Shown: in pieces, positions 44,582-55,490 of the stretch
Position numbering within the stretch: position 1 is the stretch's first letter
Layout of the letters: each line of letters begins with the position of its first letter
DNA from: Begonia masoniana
Taxonomy: Eukaryota > Streptophyta > Magnoliopsida > Cucurbitales > Begoniaceae
Direction: 5' to 3'
Assembly (NCBI GenBank): GCA_022432975.1
Contig: CM039509.1
Coordinates: forward strand, 15,075,790-15,139,789
DNA length: 64,000 nucleotides
The notes under the pieces: model-generated
Seen by the model: only the letters and a program-made list of their open reading frames with translations
The model's database searches: none
What the model was told of the DNA's origin: nothing
Translations under genes and position numbers: made by a program

Positions 44582-45932
44582 CACGGAGGACTAAGTTATT
44601 TTCTTAGTTATTATTTTATCCTTGCAATAATTTTATTATTTAAATATTATATTATTAGATAAACAATGGGTAAGAATTTGCTTTAATTAAAAGCTGGTTT
44701 AAGTTTATAAACCGCTTCTAAATTATTCATAAAATCTTAGGTTTAACTTTTACACCTAATGAAAGGCCAAGTCTAACCCCCTACATTTATTATATGAATA
44801 AAAACATAATCTCTGTATTTTCTCTTAATGTCCATTTTTTTCTGTTTAGTGATTCAATTTTGTGTTTACTTGAATTTTTGATTTAATACAAACGGAATCA
44901 ACACGCATCACGCGTGTATCTATCATTGGGCCATGCATGCCTCCATTGTCGTTCGAAGGTCATCGTTACTTATATGTACACTATCAATACTTTTCGGCAC
45001 TACTCTTCAAAATAATACAAGAGCCTCCATTAGTCCAATTTGAGAAAAATGTATTGGGTTTTTGATAAACAAGGCGAAAACTCATTCTAGTAACTTGTTC
45101 CAACTCGAGACATAAAAAAAAAAACTGACTGTGCAGATGATTCTGACGTAAGCAGAGCTAGAACAGTTAATCACTAACGAAGAAGAGAGTTGAATTGAGT
45201 ATTTAGGTCAAAGTAGTTGCGTCAATTAAAGAAATTACTCGGGAATGCAGAGAGAGAAGCTAAAATATCCTTCCACGAAATCTATTTCATTTCCATTTCG
45301 CGCGCCCATGGGATTGTTCTCCCCTCAAATTCCTCTTTCCACAAATCTTCAATTCTTTCTCCGTTGGATCGACAGCGGTTGAAATACTCATCTCGACCGG
45401 AAAAAACAAGCCAGGAATAATGAAGATATTCTCTCAATTTTAGGTTACCAACACCCCTGTTGAAATGAGTTCTCCCTCTCATTCTGTCATAGTATCGATA
45501 CAAAACTTTGTACGATCTGGGATTCCACAATGATCTAATACATTAGATTAAAGGAAAAAAAACTACAACACTAGCCGTGTGGACGGTTGACTATCTCATA
45601 TCGACAGAGAAGAAATCAAATACCAGTAATATACTATGAAGAGATTCCGCTCAATCATTGATTAATTTTTAGAATAGTCTAACCTTTTCGTTCTGTCAAT
45701 CACTTCTTTTGTCAGAAATCCGACGATCTTGTTTGGAATGTTCATCTAATGTGTTCGTCTATTTGGATTGACCTGCATAGTTGCTATGATCTCAAATGAC
45801 ATTATTATTATATTTCAAATAATTTAAATTAATTTTTTTTAAATGTTTTTCATTGTGGTCACACTTCGTTGGTTTGATCTTTTTTTTTTGGGTCAAGTTG
45901 AATCGATATAATTATTAAGATAAAATTAATAT
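44582..45932. other. Spacer up to assembly gap
   Basis: An 82-codon minus frame at 45282-45530 matches nothing I know and has no supporting signals. Nothing else seen. Confidence 0.4.
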
Positions 45933-46032
45933 NNNNNNNNNNNNNNNNNNNNNNNNNNNNNNNNNNNNNNNNNNNNNNNNNNNNNNNNNNNNNNNNNNNN
46001 NNNNNNNNNNNNNNNNNNNNNNNNNNNNNNNN
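45933..46032. other. Assembly gap (100 N)
   Basis: Exactly 100 N, a conventional placeholder. It hides the left end of the adjoining LTR; comparison with the other LTR indicates at least about 186 missing bases. Confidence 0.98.
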
Positions 46033-47347
46033 CGGGGACCGAGTCCAGAAAGATCTCACTGTGAAAAATAAGATTTACAATATTTTTCTAGATGTCGAAT
46101 ATTCTAAAAAATATTCACTAAGAGAAATCACCACTCTTAGAATTTTCATTATGCACAAAAGCACCACACATATTTTTCTCTCAGACTCTTTCTTTTCTTT
46201 CATTCCAAAATAATCCTCACTATATTTCTCTTCCTCTTCACGTAGAAGTGATTTTCTCCGTCTCTCTTGGATAGAAGATTTCACTTCTCTACAAATCCAC
46301 TTAGGATCTACATTTTTCTGGATGAAGTTTCTTTCATCAAAAGCTCTCTATTTATAGAAAAATTTCTCATAAGAGGACAAAACATCACACATCACGCAGA
46401 AGAAAGTTTCAATTTTTCTTCTCCATTTTATTTATGACGTGCAGAAGTAAAATTGAAATTTTCTTCTTTATTAAATGATGTGAGCCCATCATCATTAAGG
46501 AGGGACCTCACAAACTGCCCCCCGACTTATGATAATGTATCTCTAGTCTTGCTGAGAAATAAGTAGAGTCTTTATCTGCTTTGTTTTAATTTCTCGTCTT
46601 CAATGTTCGTAGCCCTGTCGCCGATGGACGTAGCACAACCATCTCTCTGCAATACTGCTTTCATTCTTTCCCGCCATAACAACCTTGCTCTGATACCACT
46701 CGTTGGGAAAAAATAATAAAGAAATCTCACGGGAACCCTATTTACATAAGCGATAAGAAAAACGATTACAGATGTAATCCAAAAAATACCAGGTATATTT
46801 TTCCACTGCCATAAAATTATAACGGCCAAGAAGTAAGAGAAAAATAGATACCTAGAATTTTACGGGGAAACCCAAATCGAAAAAAATCACGGGGATCGAG
46901 TCCAAAAAGATCTCAGTATGAAAAATAGGATTTACAATATTTTTTTAGATATCGAATATCCTAGAAAATATTCACTAAGATAAATCACCACTCTTAGAAT
47001 TTTCACTGTGCACAAAAGTACCACACCTATTTTTCTCTTAGACTCTTTCTTTTATCTCCCTCCAAAATAATCATCACTATATTTCTCTTCCTCTTCACTC
47101 AGAAATGACTTTCTCCGTTCCTCTTGGATAGAAGATTTCACTCCTCTACAAATCCACTTAGGATCTACATTTTTCTAGATGAAGTTTCTTTCATCAAAAA
47201 CTCTCTATTTATAGAAAAATTTCTCATAAGAGGACAAAACATCACACATTACGCAGAAGAAAGTTTCAATTTTTCTTCTTCATTTCATTTATGACGTGTA
47301 GAAGTAAAATTGAAATTTCTTCTTTATTAAATGATGTGAGCCCCTCA
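46033..47347 (-). mobile_element. TRIM-like miniature LTR retroelement, left end in gap
   Basis: Two direct repeats (46033-46512 visible; 46704-47347) flank only about 190 bp. A primer binding site (46687-46698, minus) stands five bases from the right LTR. A G-rich tract (AAGTCGGGGGGCAGTT on the minus strand, 46513-46528) abuts the left LTR, which would open TGTGAGGTCCC. Each LTR has CTATAAATAGAG (near 46347 and 47206). No coding capacity. The right LTR seems to lack about 20 bp near its outer end (47341-47347). Confidence 0.82.
46687..46698 (-). promoter_or_regulatory. TRIM primer binding site
   Basis: TGGTATCAGAGC on the minus strand. Confidence 0.9.
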
Positions 47348-48401
47348 TCGGACTTGAAAGTAAGTCGTAATTGTTATCGTTTCTTGGAAATACAGATTTT
47401 TAAGAGCAATTTTGTTGAAAGGAGTAAGTCGACATCTACCCTTTCTCCTCTTTGTTTAGTTTAAGTTTTTGAAGTTTAAACTAGAGTTTGAGAATTTAGT
47501 TTACAGCTCTAAATTTATGGAAGCAAATGAAGTATTTCTACACCAAATGAAGATAAAATATGTTTATATATAATTTCGAACTATTTCTTCAATAAAATCC
47601 AGACTTTACTCCAAAACAATTATGTTATTACCTTGCTATTTTTTGGCCAACCCATTTCTCTTCAATGATTGCTGAGACTGCACTAGTTTTGTCCGCACTG
47701 CTGGTGATTAACACTAAGAGGACTAATCCTTGAAGTTCATTGACTATACGCAGCTAAAACCATTTCAATCTGCGGGTCGGGTCAATTTGTGCCCCGTGTT
47801 CTTCGTAATTTTGGATGATCGACAAGAATAAATTTTAATTTAATGATCAGGGTTTATTATCTCAATTATCATATAAAAATAATTAAATACGATAAAATAT
47901 CGTTAAATGGTAATTACAAAGTAAATTAGGTCTCAATCAGATTAATTAGCCGATAAAAATAATTAGCGTGAGATAATATTGATGATAATTTTGCATAAAA
48001 TTAGTTGGATAATTGTTAGATGTTGGGAGTACCTGCGACACTTGGAGGTCCGATTGATGGATTTCTTGGCGGAAATGTGAAGGCAAAACACTCATTTCTC
48101 CTGTTTTCATTTGATAAGTAGGAGGGTTGTGCATGTAAAATGGCCTTGAAAATTTTCAGTTTGTGACCAAAGACTTTGACGCAGATTTAAAATTAACAAG
48201 GATCATAGAAGAGAAACAAAACATTCCTCATCCAAATGAAAAGTACAAACATAAATGAAAATTTGGTTCCATTGCTCACAATTCAGCCCACCACCTGTAA
48301 AAGCAACCACAACTCAAAATCTTATTAATTTGAAGAGCTTAACTCATGAAAGGAAAAGCGTACAATTGCTTAGAAAATTCCCGAGAGTCATGGTCTATGA
48401 A
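47348..48401. other. Spacer
   Basis: AT-rich, no gene supported. It ends in ATGAA (48397-48401), the target copy of the next element. Confidence 0.4.
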
Positions 48402-48682
48402 TGTTAGAATTTGGTGTGATCCAAATTCTATATGGGCCAGACCGGTTAGGTTCATTTTGAGAATCTCAATAGGGTTTTGTTTTCTCTATAAATTGATGTA
48501 AACTAGAGTCACAAAACCTGCGGTTGTATTTTGATCTTCATAGTAGATTTGTTCATCTGCCCGTGGTTTTTTCCCGTAAGGATTTTTCCACGTAAAATCT
48601 TGGTGTCTATTATTTTCTCATCCTTTTCTTTTTCGTATTCTAGATCGTTCATTACAGGTGGATTATGCGTTTAATCCTAACA
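48402..48682 (+). repeat. 5' LTR of the non-autonomous element
   Basis: TGTTAG...CTAACA ends, followed by the primer site two bases later. Confidence 0.93.
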
Positions 48683-49811
48683 AGTGGTATCAAAGTTTCA
48701 GGTTGAAGCGGTTTTTTTTTTTTTTTTTTTTAAATCAAGGTTTGATTTTTCGAAGATATCGAACGGATTTTTTGGGTTTGCAATTTCGTTGGAAATTTGC
48801 AATTTTGAAAAAGAAAAAGAAGGAAATTCTTTTTGTTGTTTTGTTGTTTTTCTTCAGCAGAGAAGAAAAACACAACAGAACTGTGTTCTGTTCTGCTCTC
48901 CGCGAAGATCACAGAGCATCGCCGCTGCCATCGTCGTCCGACAGAAAGTGCCGCCGCCTCCGACTGCACAGATTGCGGCATCGCCGACCTTTTCTGCCAT
49001 CACCGCGCGCACCAGAACCGCGCCGTCGCTGACTGTCACCGCCGTTCGATCTTCGCATTGCTGTGAGGGATTGCAATTTTGGAAATTAAAGTTGCAATTT
49101 TTGGGAGAAGGAAAATAAATTGTTCTCTGTTTTTGGTTTATTCCTCAACTTGTTCTGAAGCAGAATTTTCTGAACCGCACGACTACTATCTGTCAAAGGT
49201 CGAAGGCGCAGAGCAGAGAGGAACTATTTCCTCTTGGAATTTTCAGTGTGATTTTTGTTTGGAATTTCTCTGTTAATGTTGGTGCTAAAAATTCTGATAT
49301 TAAAATTCTGTGGCGGGCTGAATTATTGATCGGAATAATGGGCCGAACAAAAAAGAAAGAAGGAAATCTTCAGGTGAAAAGAGTCAATGTTCTTGTTGCC
49401 GACTAGTGAAGAGAGGAGAGCCCTCACTCCGTTCAGTCTCATCATTTTGTTTGTCTTCCTTGTTTCTTAAGGGACAAAACAGGAACAAGCTTTTTTTTTT
49501 GGTGATATTTTTGGGGTGCAAAAATATCAATTCTGTTGGGAGATTGAGATTTGAGGAAGATTTGGATGACGATTTGAAGGTGTCATCATTGTGGCTTAAA
49601 TGATTTAAACGTGATTAGCATTAGTTGCTAAGATGGCCCATCTGGGACCTTTGTGGCAGAGGATGATATTTTTAATATTTTTGAAGATTTGTTTCCTTGC
49701 ACCGAAATTTTGAAGGTGGAGATTGTCAGAGTTCAGTGTTCTGGATTCGCTTTGTGTTGGGCCGATTAACCCGTTGGATCTCTTATATGGAATTCGTGTC
49801 AAGGTGGAGAT

Positions 49812-50093
49812 TGTTAGAATTTGGTGTGATCCGAATTCTATATGGGCCAGACCGGTTAGGTCCATTTTGGGAATCTCAATAGGGTTTTGTTTTCTCTATA
49901 AATTGATGTAAACTAGAGTCACAAAACCTGCGGTTGTATTTCGATCTTCATAGTAGATTTGTTCCTCTGCCCGTGGTTTTTTCCCGTAAGGGTTTTTACA
50001 CGTAAAATCTTGGTGTCTATTATTTTCTCATCTTTTTCTTTTTCGTATTCTGGATCGTTCGTTACAGGTGGATTAGGGCGTTTAATCCTAACA
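49812..50093 (+). repeat. 3' LTR of the non-autonomous element
   Basis: Direct copy of the 5' LTR, preceded by the purine tract. Confidence 0.93.
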
Positions 50094-50098
50094 ATGAA

Positions 50099-50783
50099 AA
50101 ATAAGTTAATCCACTCAAATAAAAATAAGATAAACGCAAAAACTTAAATAATTCAATAAGACATTGTACAATAAAAAGAAAAGCTAAACACCCAATAATT
50201 AATAGACTAAAAAGGGGAAAAACAAATATCCGAGAAAATCACAGTTAAGACAAAAATAAAACTCTCAGAAAAGAGAACAAAACGAAGAAATCTGCATCAT
50301 CAACCTCCACGATATGAACCTGAGAGATGAAGTGGGAGGGAAGATCTTTGAGATGAGTGACTAATTCAGTAGAGAAGCTCATTTTATTCTCGTATACATA
50401 TGAGAAAGTGGTTTTATTATTTTTCTTTCAAAACCATAATCTATTGCAAAAACACATTGCTTTTCTATATATTCAAAACATTTTCCTTCCTTTCAAAAGG
50501 GCTCCACGGGGCCGAGAATTTCAAACTATCAAATCATTTTTACCTTTGAAGTGATAATAGCAAGCATTAGAACAAGAAAAGAAAAAAACTCATTTACACC
50601 AAAAAGCCTGCGTAGCTGTTAAGTTTCATTTTTGGTTATCTAGAATTGAAAATATTAAAGTATGCATTTTCCTAATCTAATTCACTGAAAATAGAGAAAT
50701 TTAGGGTAGTTCATATTGAATGAAAAATTTACACAAAAAAAATATAAGAAGCACATGAAAATAACACCGACAGAGCATATTAC
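50099..50783. other. Spacer with a 45-codon minus frame
   Basis: ATG 50382 to TAA 50245 (minus) encodes MSFSTELVTHLKDLPSHF and has a donor-like CTCAG/GTTC inside. It might be a lost exon, but nothing confirms it. The rest is AT-rich. Confidence 0.25.
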
Positions 50784-50880
50784 CTGTCAATCTCAACAGC
50801 ATAGTCACCGCGAATGGTTCTAGGAGCATATTCGGAAGGATTAGTGGCTCCGATTATTTTGCAGCCAGAAGCCAAATATC
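50784..50880 (-). pseudogene. Nucleoside diphosphate kinase exon fragment
   Basis: NDP kinase moves the terminal phosphate of ATP onto other nucleoside diphosphates. The minus strand encodes [20 protein letters not shown] then DYAVEID, very close to the plant NDPK1 block around GATNP and TIRGDYA. It ends at a donor GACAG/GTAATA (50784). The expected next block with the catalytic His (NVIHGSD) is not found downstream, and no start exon is seen, so this is a fragment. A GA/GC-rich stretch at 50890-51130 resembles a leader but is not linked to it by evidence. Confidence 0.6.
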
Positions 50881-51139
50881 GGAGCTATTAAAGGATAGTC
50901 TTACAGAGGAGAGCCGAGCGCAAATGGGAATCGAGCAGGGAGCGGAGGTCGGGGTCAGAAGCAGCCGAGCAGGAACGTCAGGAATTGGGGTCGAGGTTGC
51001 GGGTCGTGGCTGAGGTTGGGTGTTCGCACTTCGCTAGTCGACCGTCGAGGACTCGGGGTCGGGGTTCGTCTGAGAGTCGAGGAACTGAAATTTCTTGGAA
51101 AGGAGAAGGGTTGAACTGAAGAGGAGGAATATCGAAAAT

Positions 51140-52500
51140 AGGGTTTTTTTAAAAAATTGATTAGTGAACTGAACCAGTCCGTTCCGTTTCTGACTCTAGG
51201 GTATGGGCATTTTTGGAAGAAAAAATAGACACGTGAAAAAATGTGACAATTTAACAGAAAATAGAACAGTAAGGGGTAAATTACCCATTATCAATATAAT
51301 AAGATTGTTTTTGTCAATTATCTGAGTTTACGATACAAATTGTCATTTTCACCTAGTTGTAGGAGCCAAATTATAATTTACCCTTTATTAAAATTAATTA
51401 TATTACAATATTATATTATATTATTTCATTATTTTAACTTATATTATATTATTTTAAATTAATAAAATAAAAAATAATATGTATATACACACATATACCT
51501 TCCCTAAATCGGGCCGAGGCCGCACAATAACCCATGACAATCCTAACAAGACAAGGAAAAATTCAACTAGATAAGGGAAATTTTGAAAATTCAATCAAAC
51601 TCCATCAACCCGATTAAGAAAGCTCCGAACGAGTAACACGGAGGCGAACAAGTAATTAAAATACAAACACATATTTTTAAGAGAAGTCAGTCTACTAGAA
51701 CGAGACAAAAATGGGCCGACTCGATCAAATTGAAAGGACAACTATTTTAGAGAATGAATTTTTGGGAATCCACACGGTCAATCAAAGACTCCATTGAACA
51801 GTTGATCGAAGAAAAAAATACACGTGGTCAAATGACAATGAATAACAACAATTTAAGTAAAACCGAACGCATTGACTTCAAAAAACGTAAAAAATTTATT
51901 CGTAAAATTTTAAAATTCATGGATTTTAACCATGGGTTTCAATTCAAAATTGAAATGTTCCAAGGAATATCTTCAAAATTCTATTAATTTTGGAGACACG
52001 ACCCATCAAAGAAAATTCACAATCTAAGAAGAGTGAGAGATGATGAGTGGAATTCTTTTTCCAACTCAGTAGAACAAGTTTTTAAGGTTAAAACCATGCA
52101 TGATTATCTCAAATACATATAATTGTACTAGCTTGACCGAAATTTCAGGTCAAACCAAATTCAAGTTACTAAGTTATTATAATAATAAAGTCGACATCAT
52201 CTAACTTTCATCTGAAAAAGTCCTGTCAGCTGTTGATAGAGCCAATGCGTAAAATACGATTGTGTGTAAGTGGATATTACGGTATTATAAACTTTTTAAA
52301 GCAACAATTTGCACAATCCCGATAATAGACTGTTTGGCCAGAATATATTGCAAGTTCAAATATTGGCAAAAAGATCATATGTTTAAACTCGTTATACCCA
52401 GAAAAATAGTGTTTTTCAATTATTTAATTTTTTGTTCTACTGTTGAATCTTCAGCTCTGAGGCAATTTGTACTGCAGAATACGTCTTCCAAGTTATTTCT
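51140..52500. other. AT-rich intergenic DNA
   Basis: No gene supported; two short Lys/Asn-rich frames (51754 and 52262) look like chance frames. Confidence 0.4.
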
Positions 52501-53049
52501 CTAAATATTCGAGGTAAGAAACTTCGTAAGGAGTGTTTGGTGGGTTAAAACTTTCTCCTTGAGTTCAGAATTTTCATGGAGGATTTTCTGATTCCATTCC
52601 ATCAAACAGATAAGCTTCTCCGAAAGCAGGCGATTTGATATCACAAGCCGGTCCACGTGGCTCTGAAGCTCTTCAGTCTTCTTCTTCTTCCTCATTCGTG
52701 ACCTTCGAGCTGATTCTCTGTTTGATATCATTCTTCTCTGCTTTGTCTCAGCCATGGCAGTTTGATGTTGCCGATCTTCTGCAAAGTCTATAAAGGTTTC
52801 GTTGCTGCGAGTTGAGGCGTTTGGTGAGAGGGTATTGATTGCTTGAGTGTTTAAGAAAAATAGAGAAGAAGATGAAACGTTTGATTGGAGAAGCTGGCTA
52901 TGGCGTCCTTCACGTTCATAATCCTGCATCTTGACGTGGATTGTTGAAGATGAAGGGTACGTTCTTTCTTGCAAAAATGGGTAGTTTAGTTGGTTTACTG
53001 GTTGTTGAAATGGAGAAGTCAAGAGGTTGGTTTTCTCATTCAGCTGCAT
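52501..53049 (-). CDS. bZIP transcription factor, group-S-like (bZIP42/43 type)
   Basis: A single-exon frame of 182 codons from ATG 53049 (MQLNEKTNLLTSPF) to TAG 52501-52503. The frame is open further upstream to 53157, but those residues are Ser-Leu repeats read from a GA microsatellite, so 53049 is the better start. The N-terminal half is Ser/Gln-rich. The basic region near residues 103-120 has the invariant N-x7-R (NRESARRSR). A leucine zipper follows (LQSHVDRLVISNRLL, then LICLMEWNQKILHENSELKE). Such proteins act in the nucleus as dimers at ACGT-core sites. Short length and lack of introns fit Arabidopsis group S. It is the clearest host gene in the window. Confidence 0.88.
   Translation of the reverse strand: MQLNEKTNLLTSPFQQPVNQLNYPFLQERTYPSSSTIHVKMQDYEREGRHSQLLQSNVSSSSLFFLNTQAINTLSPNASTRSNETFIDFAEDRQHQTAMAETKQRRMISNRESARRSRMRKKKKTEELQSHVDRLVISNRLLSEKLICLMEWNQKILHENSELKEKVLTHQTLLTKFLTSNI

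Positions 53050-53052
<3 letters not shown>

Positions 53053-53108
<56 letters not shown>
53053..53108. repeat. GA/CT microsatellite in bZIP leader
   Basis: Two GA runs separated by an AAAG interruption, just upstream of the chosen start. On the coding strand it is a CT-rich leader, common in plant 5' leaders. Confidence 0.9.
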
Positions 53109-53159
53109 AAGGAGAGGGATGAAGCCGAGGAAGTAGGGAAAGGTTTTTTAAAGCCAAGG

Positions 53160-53857
53160 TTCTTCTCTAGTATTTTATTCTCTAACTGATATAACTAAAA
53201 TATTATTTGTATTATATTTTATGTTGAGAATCAATTCACTTCAACTTACTACTAGTTAAGTGGGTCGTCGGTAATTTATCATATTTGATATTATAATAGC
53301 AGAAGATCTCAAATTTTAATTCTTGCGCATCATAAAATACTTCATTTGGAAAAATTAAAAATATTCATGCATAAATATCAACAAAATAAATTAGCATACA
53401 CATAAAGATGTATGTTGTGGAGTCTCCGGTGTTCCAAGTACAATATTGTATAAATTATTTTTAGGTTAGCCCAAAACGCGTTATATTAAGTATGGAAGAC
53501 AATCCTACTTATAAACCACTTAATTTCTACTCTTTCAATCGATGTGAGATTGTGCACATCCACTGGTATGAGTTGGGTTTCAAAATCACAAAATCTAGTG
53601 TCATTATTTCCTTCACTGGGCAGGTTGTATGTTAAGAATAGGACACACACATATATACTCTATTTAATTGTGAAAATGTGAGGTTATATAAAATATACAA
53701 ACAACATACAAGGGCAAATTAAATTATATTAATGGAATATTATTATTTTCAAACATGAAATTGATCATCTAGCATCACCAAACAAAGTTGAAGTGTTATT
53801 ATTAATATATTTTATATTTTTTCGTAGTTTAAGAAGTGTAAAACAAGAAGCAATAAT
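53160..53857. other. Upstream region of the bZIP gene, AT-rich
   Basis: Contains the dispersed repeat shared with 37360-37550 (53420-53560). No further gene seen and no clear TATA chosen. Confidence 0.4.
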
Positions 53858-54036
53858 GTGGCAGTCCCGCCCCTTTCGGCTGACCCTGCATGACCCGGCC
53901 CACCACACTAGGTGGAATCCGCGAGCTGCATTCACAGAATTTTTTCCTCATAGAGCAGAGAATTTCATGCATTCCCTACCACTCGAACCCAGGACATAAT
54001 ACATGGGCTACAAGTGGTGGTACCACTTGAGCTACG
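53858..54036 (-). mobile_element. SINE copy 1 (tRNA-derived)
   Basis: On the minus strand the pol III A box TAGCTCAAGTGG (54034-54023) and B box GGTTCGAGTGG (53989-53979) are spaced as in a tRNA gene. A body (CGGATTCCACCTAGTGTGG, then CCGGGTCATGCAGGGTC) shared with copies 2 and 3 follows. Confidence 0.8.
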
Positions 54037-54185
54037 TCTTTTTTTTTTTTTTTTTTTTGTGGCAGTCCAACCCCTTTCGACTGGCCCTGTACAACCCGGC
54101 CCACCACAATAGGTGGAATCCGCGAGCAGCACTCACAGAACTTTTCCCTTCTGGGACAGAGAATATCATGTATTCCCCACCACTC
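54037..54185 (-). mobile_element. SINE copy 2, with poly(A) tail, head altered
   Basis: Body 54059-54185 matches copy 1. Its tail on the minus strand is about 19 A (54040-54058) abutting copy 1's head. The normal A-to-B-box head is missing and replaced by the head of copy 3 in reverse. Confidence 0.75.
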
Positions 54186-54405
54186 TATCTCAAGTGGTAC
54201 CACTACTTGTAACCCATGGATTATATCCTGGAGGTCCTAGGTTCGAGTGGTGGAGAAGACATGAAATTTCCTGCTTCATGAGGGAAAAGTTCTGTGAGTG
54301 TAGCTTGCGGATTCCACCTAGTGTAGTGGGCCGGCTAGCGAGTCACGGATTCCACCTAGTGTGGTAGGCCGGGTCGTGCAGGGTCAGTCAAAAGGAGAAT
54401 GCCAT
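54186..54405 (+). mobile_element. SINE copy 3, opposite strand
   Basis: A box CTCAAGTGG (54189-54198) and B box GGTTCGAGTGG (54240-54250) on the plus strand. The body follows, with a partial internal duplication of GGATTCCACCTAGTGT (54309 and 54345). Confidence 0.75.
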
Positions 54406-54944
54406 AAATAATAAGAAGATGAGGATTTTGATAGAAAGTAAAATAGTAGAACTTATTCCAAAAGCTAGCTTAATGTGTTAAGGAATTCCCTTCAAGTTTA
54501 TACAGGACCGTTTATTTTGGTTCTATCGATTTGAGACAACTGGTTTTGAGAAGAAAGATGATTATAGTGTTGATAAGATGGAATTATAGACTATGTTCTT
54601 TATAGGAATAATAAGCCATGGCTATGGCTATGGCTATGGCTATGGCTATGGTGTACGTTAGTTGGAACATTGGACTAAATATTCTTGATGTTTGTTCGTT
54701 AGGTTTTGTTTTTCTGACCAAACTGCGTCCTCTCATGTCTTCATCATCTAAATTTTTTTGGAGATGCTCTTATTCCAATGTGAGGAAAATAACACACGTT
54801 TCTTACTGTATTCTTTAATTTCTTACCATTTATGTGTGTGCTCTTTCTATCCCAAAGTACACCCTGTTGCTTTGAATAACATATTAAATCAACCTCATCA
54901 AATGGCTCTAGGTCATGGAGTCAGCACAAGGTTGATTTTAATAA
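54406..54944. other. Spacer with hexanucleotide repeat
   Basis: ATGGCT x5 plus ATGG at 54618-54651. The Met-Ala frame read from it is not a gene. Confidence 0.5.
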
Positions 54945-55490
54945 TAGATTCGGGCTTAGTCCGACCCAACTTTGAATCAAACCTAAACCTAATTTTGTAT
55001 AAAGGGTTAGCTTGGAAAATTATCTAATAGGTCAGTCCAATTTCGTTTCGAATGTCACCCGTGGGTAAGTGCTTAGGCTTGTCATCCACAACCCAACTAA
55101 ACTAGCATTTGCAGTGGCAACGAAAATGTCCTTTTTTTACTTGACAAGAATTAGGGTCTTGGCTAAATTTTTTGGGGCTGTGATTTAAAATTTTAAAGTT
55201 GTAACCCAAAATGTTGTGCCACAACTCAAGATGTTAGTTTGGTCTCACTCTGGACTAGACCTCAACCTAATTTTGAATAAAGGACGAACTTGTGGAATTT
55301 ATCTAATAGGTGGGCGTCTATTCGATGTCACTCGTAGATCAATGCTTATGTGTGTCATTTGCAGGTCAACAAACATGTCCTTTTTGCTTTACAAGAACTA
55401 GGACCTTTGCTAAATCTGTTGGGGTTGCGGCTTAAAATGTTAGTGTTGCGGCCCAAGATCTTGAGCCACAACTCAAGATGTTAAGGCTGT
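54945..55490. repeat. Diverged tandem duplication, period about 290 bp
   Basis: Two copies (about 54945-55235 and 55236-55490) share, in order, CCTAATTTTG, TATCTAATAGGT, TCGATGTCACTCGT-like, ATGTCCTTTTT and CACAACTCAAGATGTTA words. Non-coding. Confidence 0.65.

Larger units (their letters stand above)
48402..50093 (+). mobile_element. Non-autonomous LTR retroelement
   Basis: LTRs 48402-48682 (281 bp) and 49812-50093 (282 bp) run TGTTAGAATTTGG to ATCCTAACA and differ at about 11 sites plus one base (about 4%). The target duplication is ATGAA (48397-48401 and 50094-50098). The primer binding site TGGTATCAAAG is at 48685-48695, and the purine tract AAGGTGGAGAT at 49801-49811. The 1129-bp interior has no Gag or Pol domain. 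It includes a GC-rich stretch (48895-49065) and a second, degenerate GAAGGTGGAGATTGTCAGAG at 49712, possibly an older LTR start. Each LTR has CTCTATAAATTG as a likely TATA region. Confidence 0.92.

Noticed and set aside
45282..45530. 82-codon minus frame
   Set aside because: No recognised motif, no promoter or splice support.
54618..54818. Met-Ala repeat frame (66 codons)
   Set aside because: It is an ATGGCT microsatellite read-through; the remainder matches nothing.
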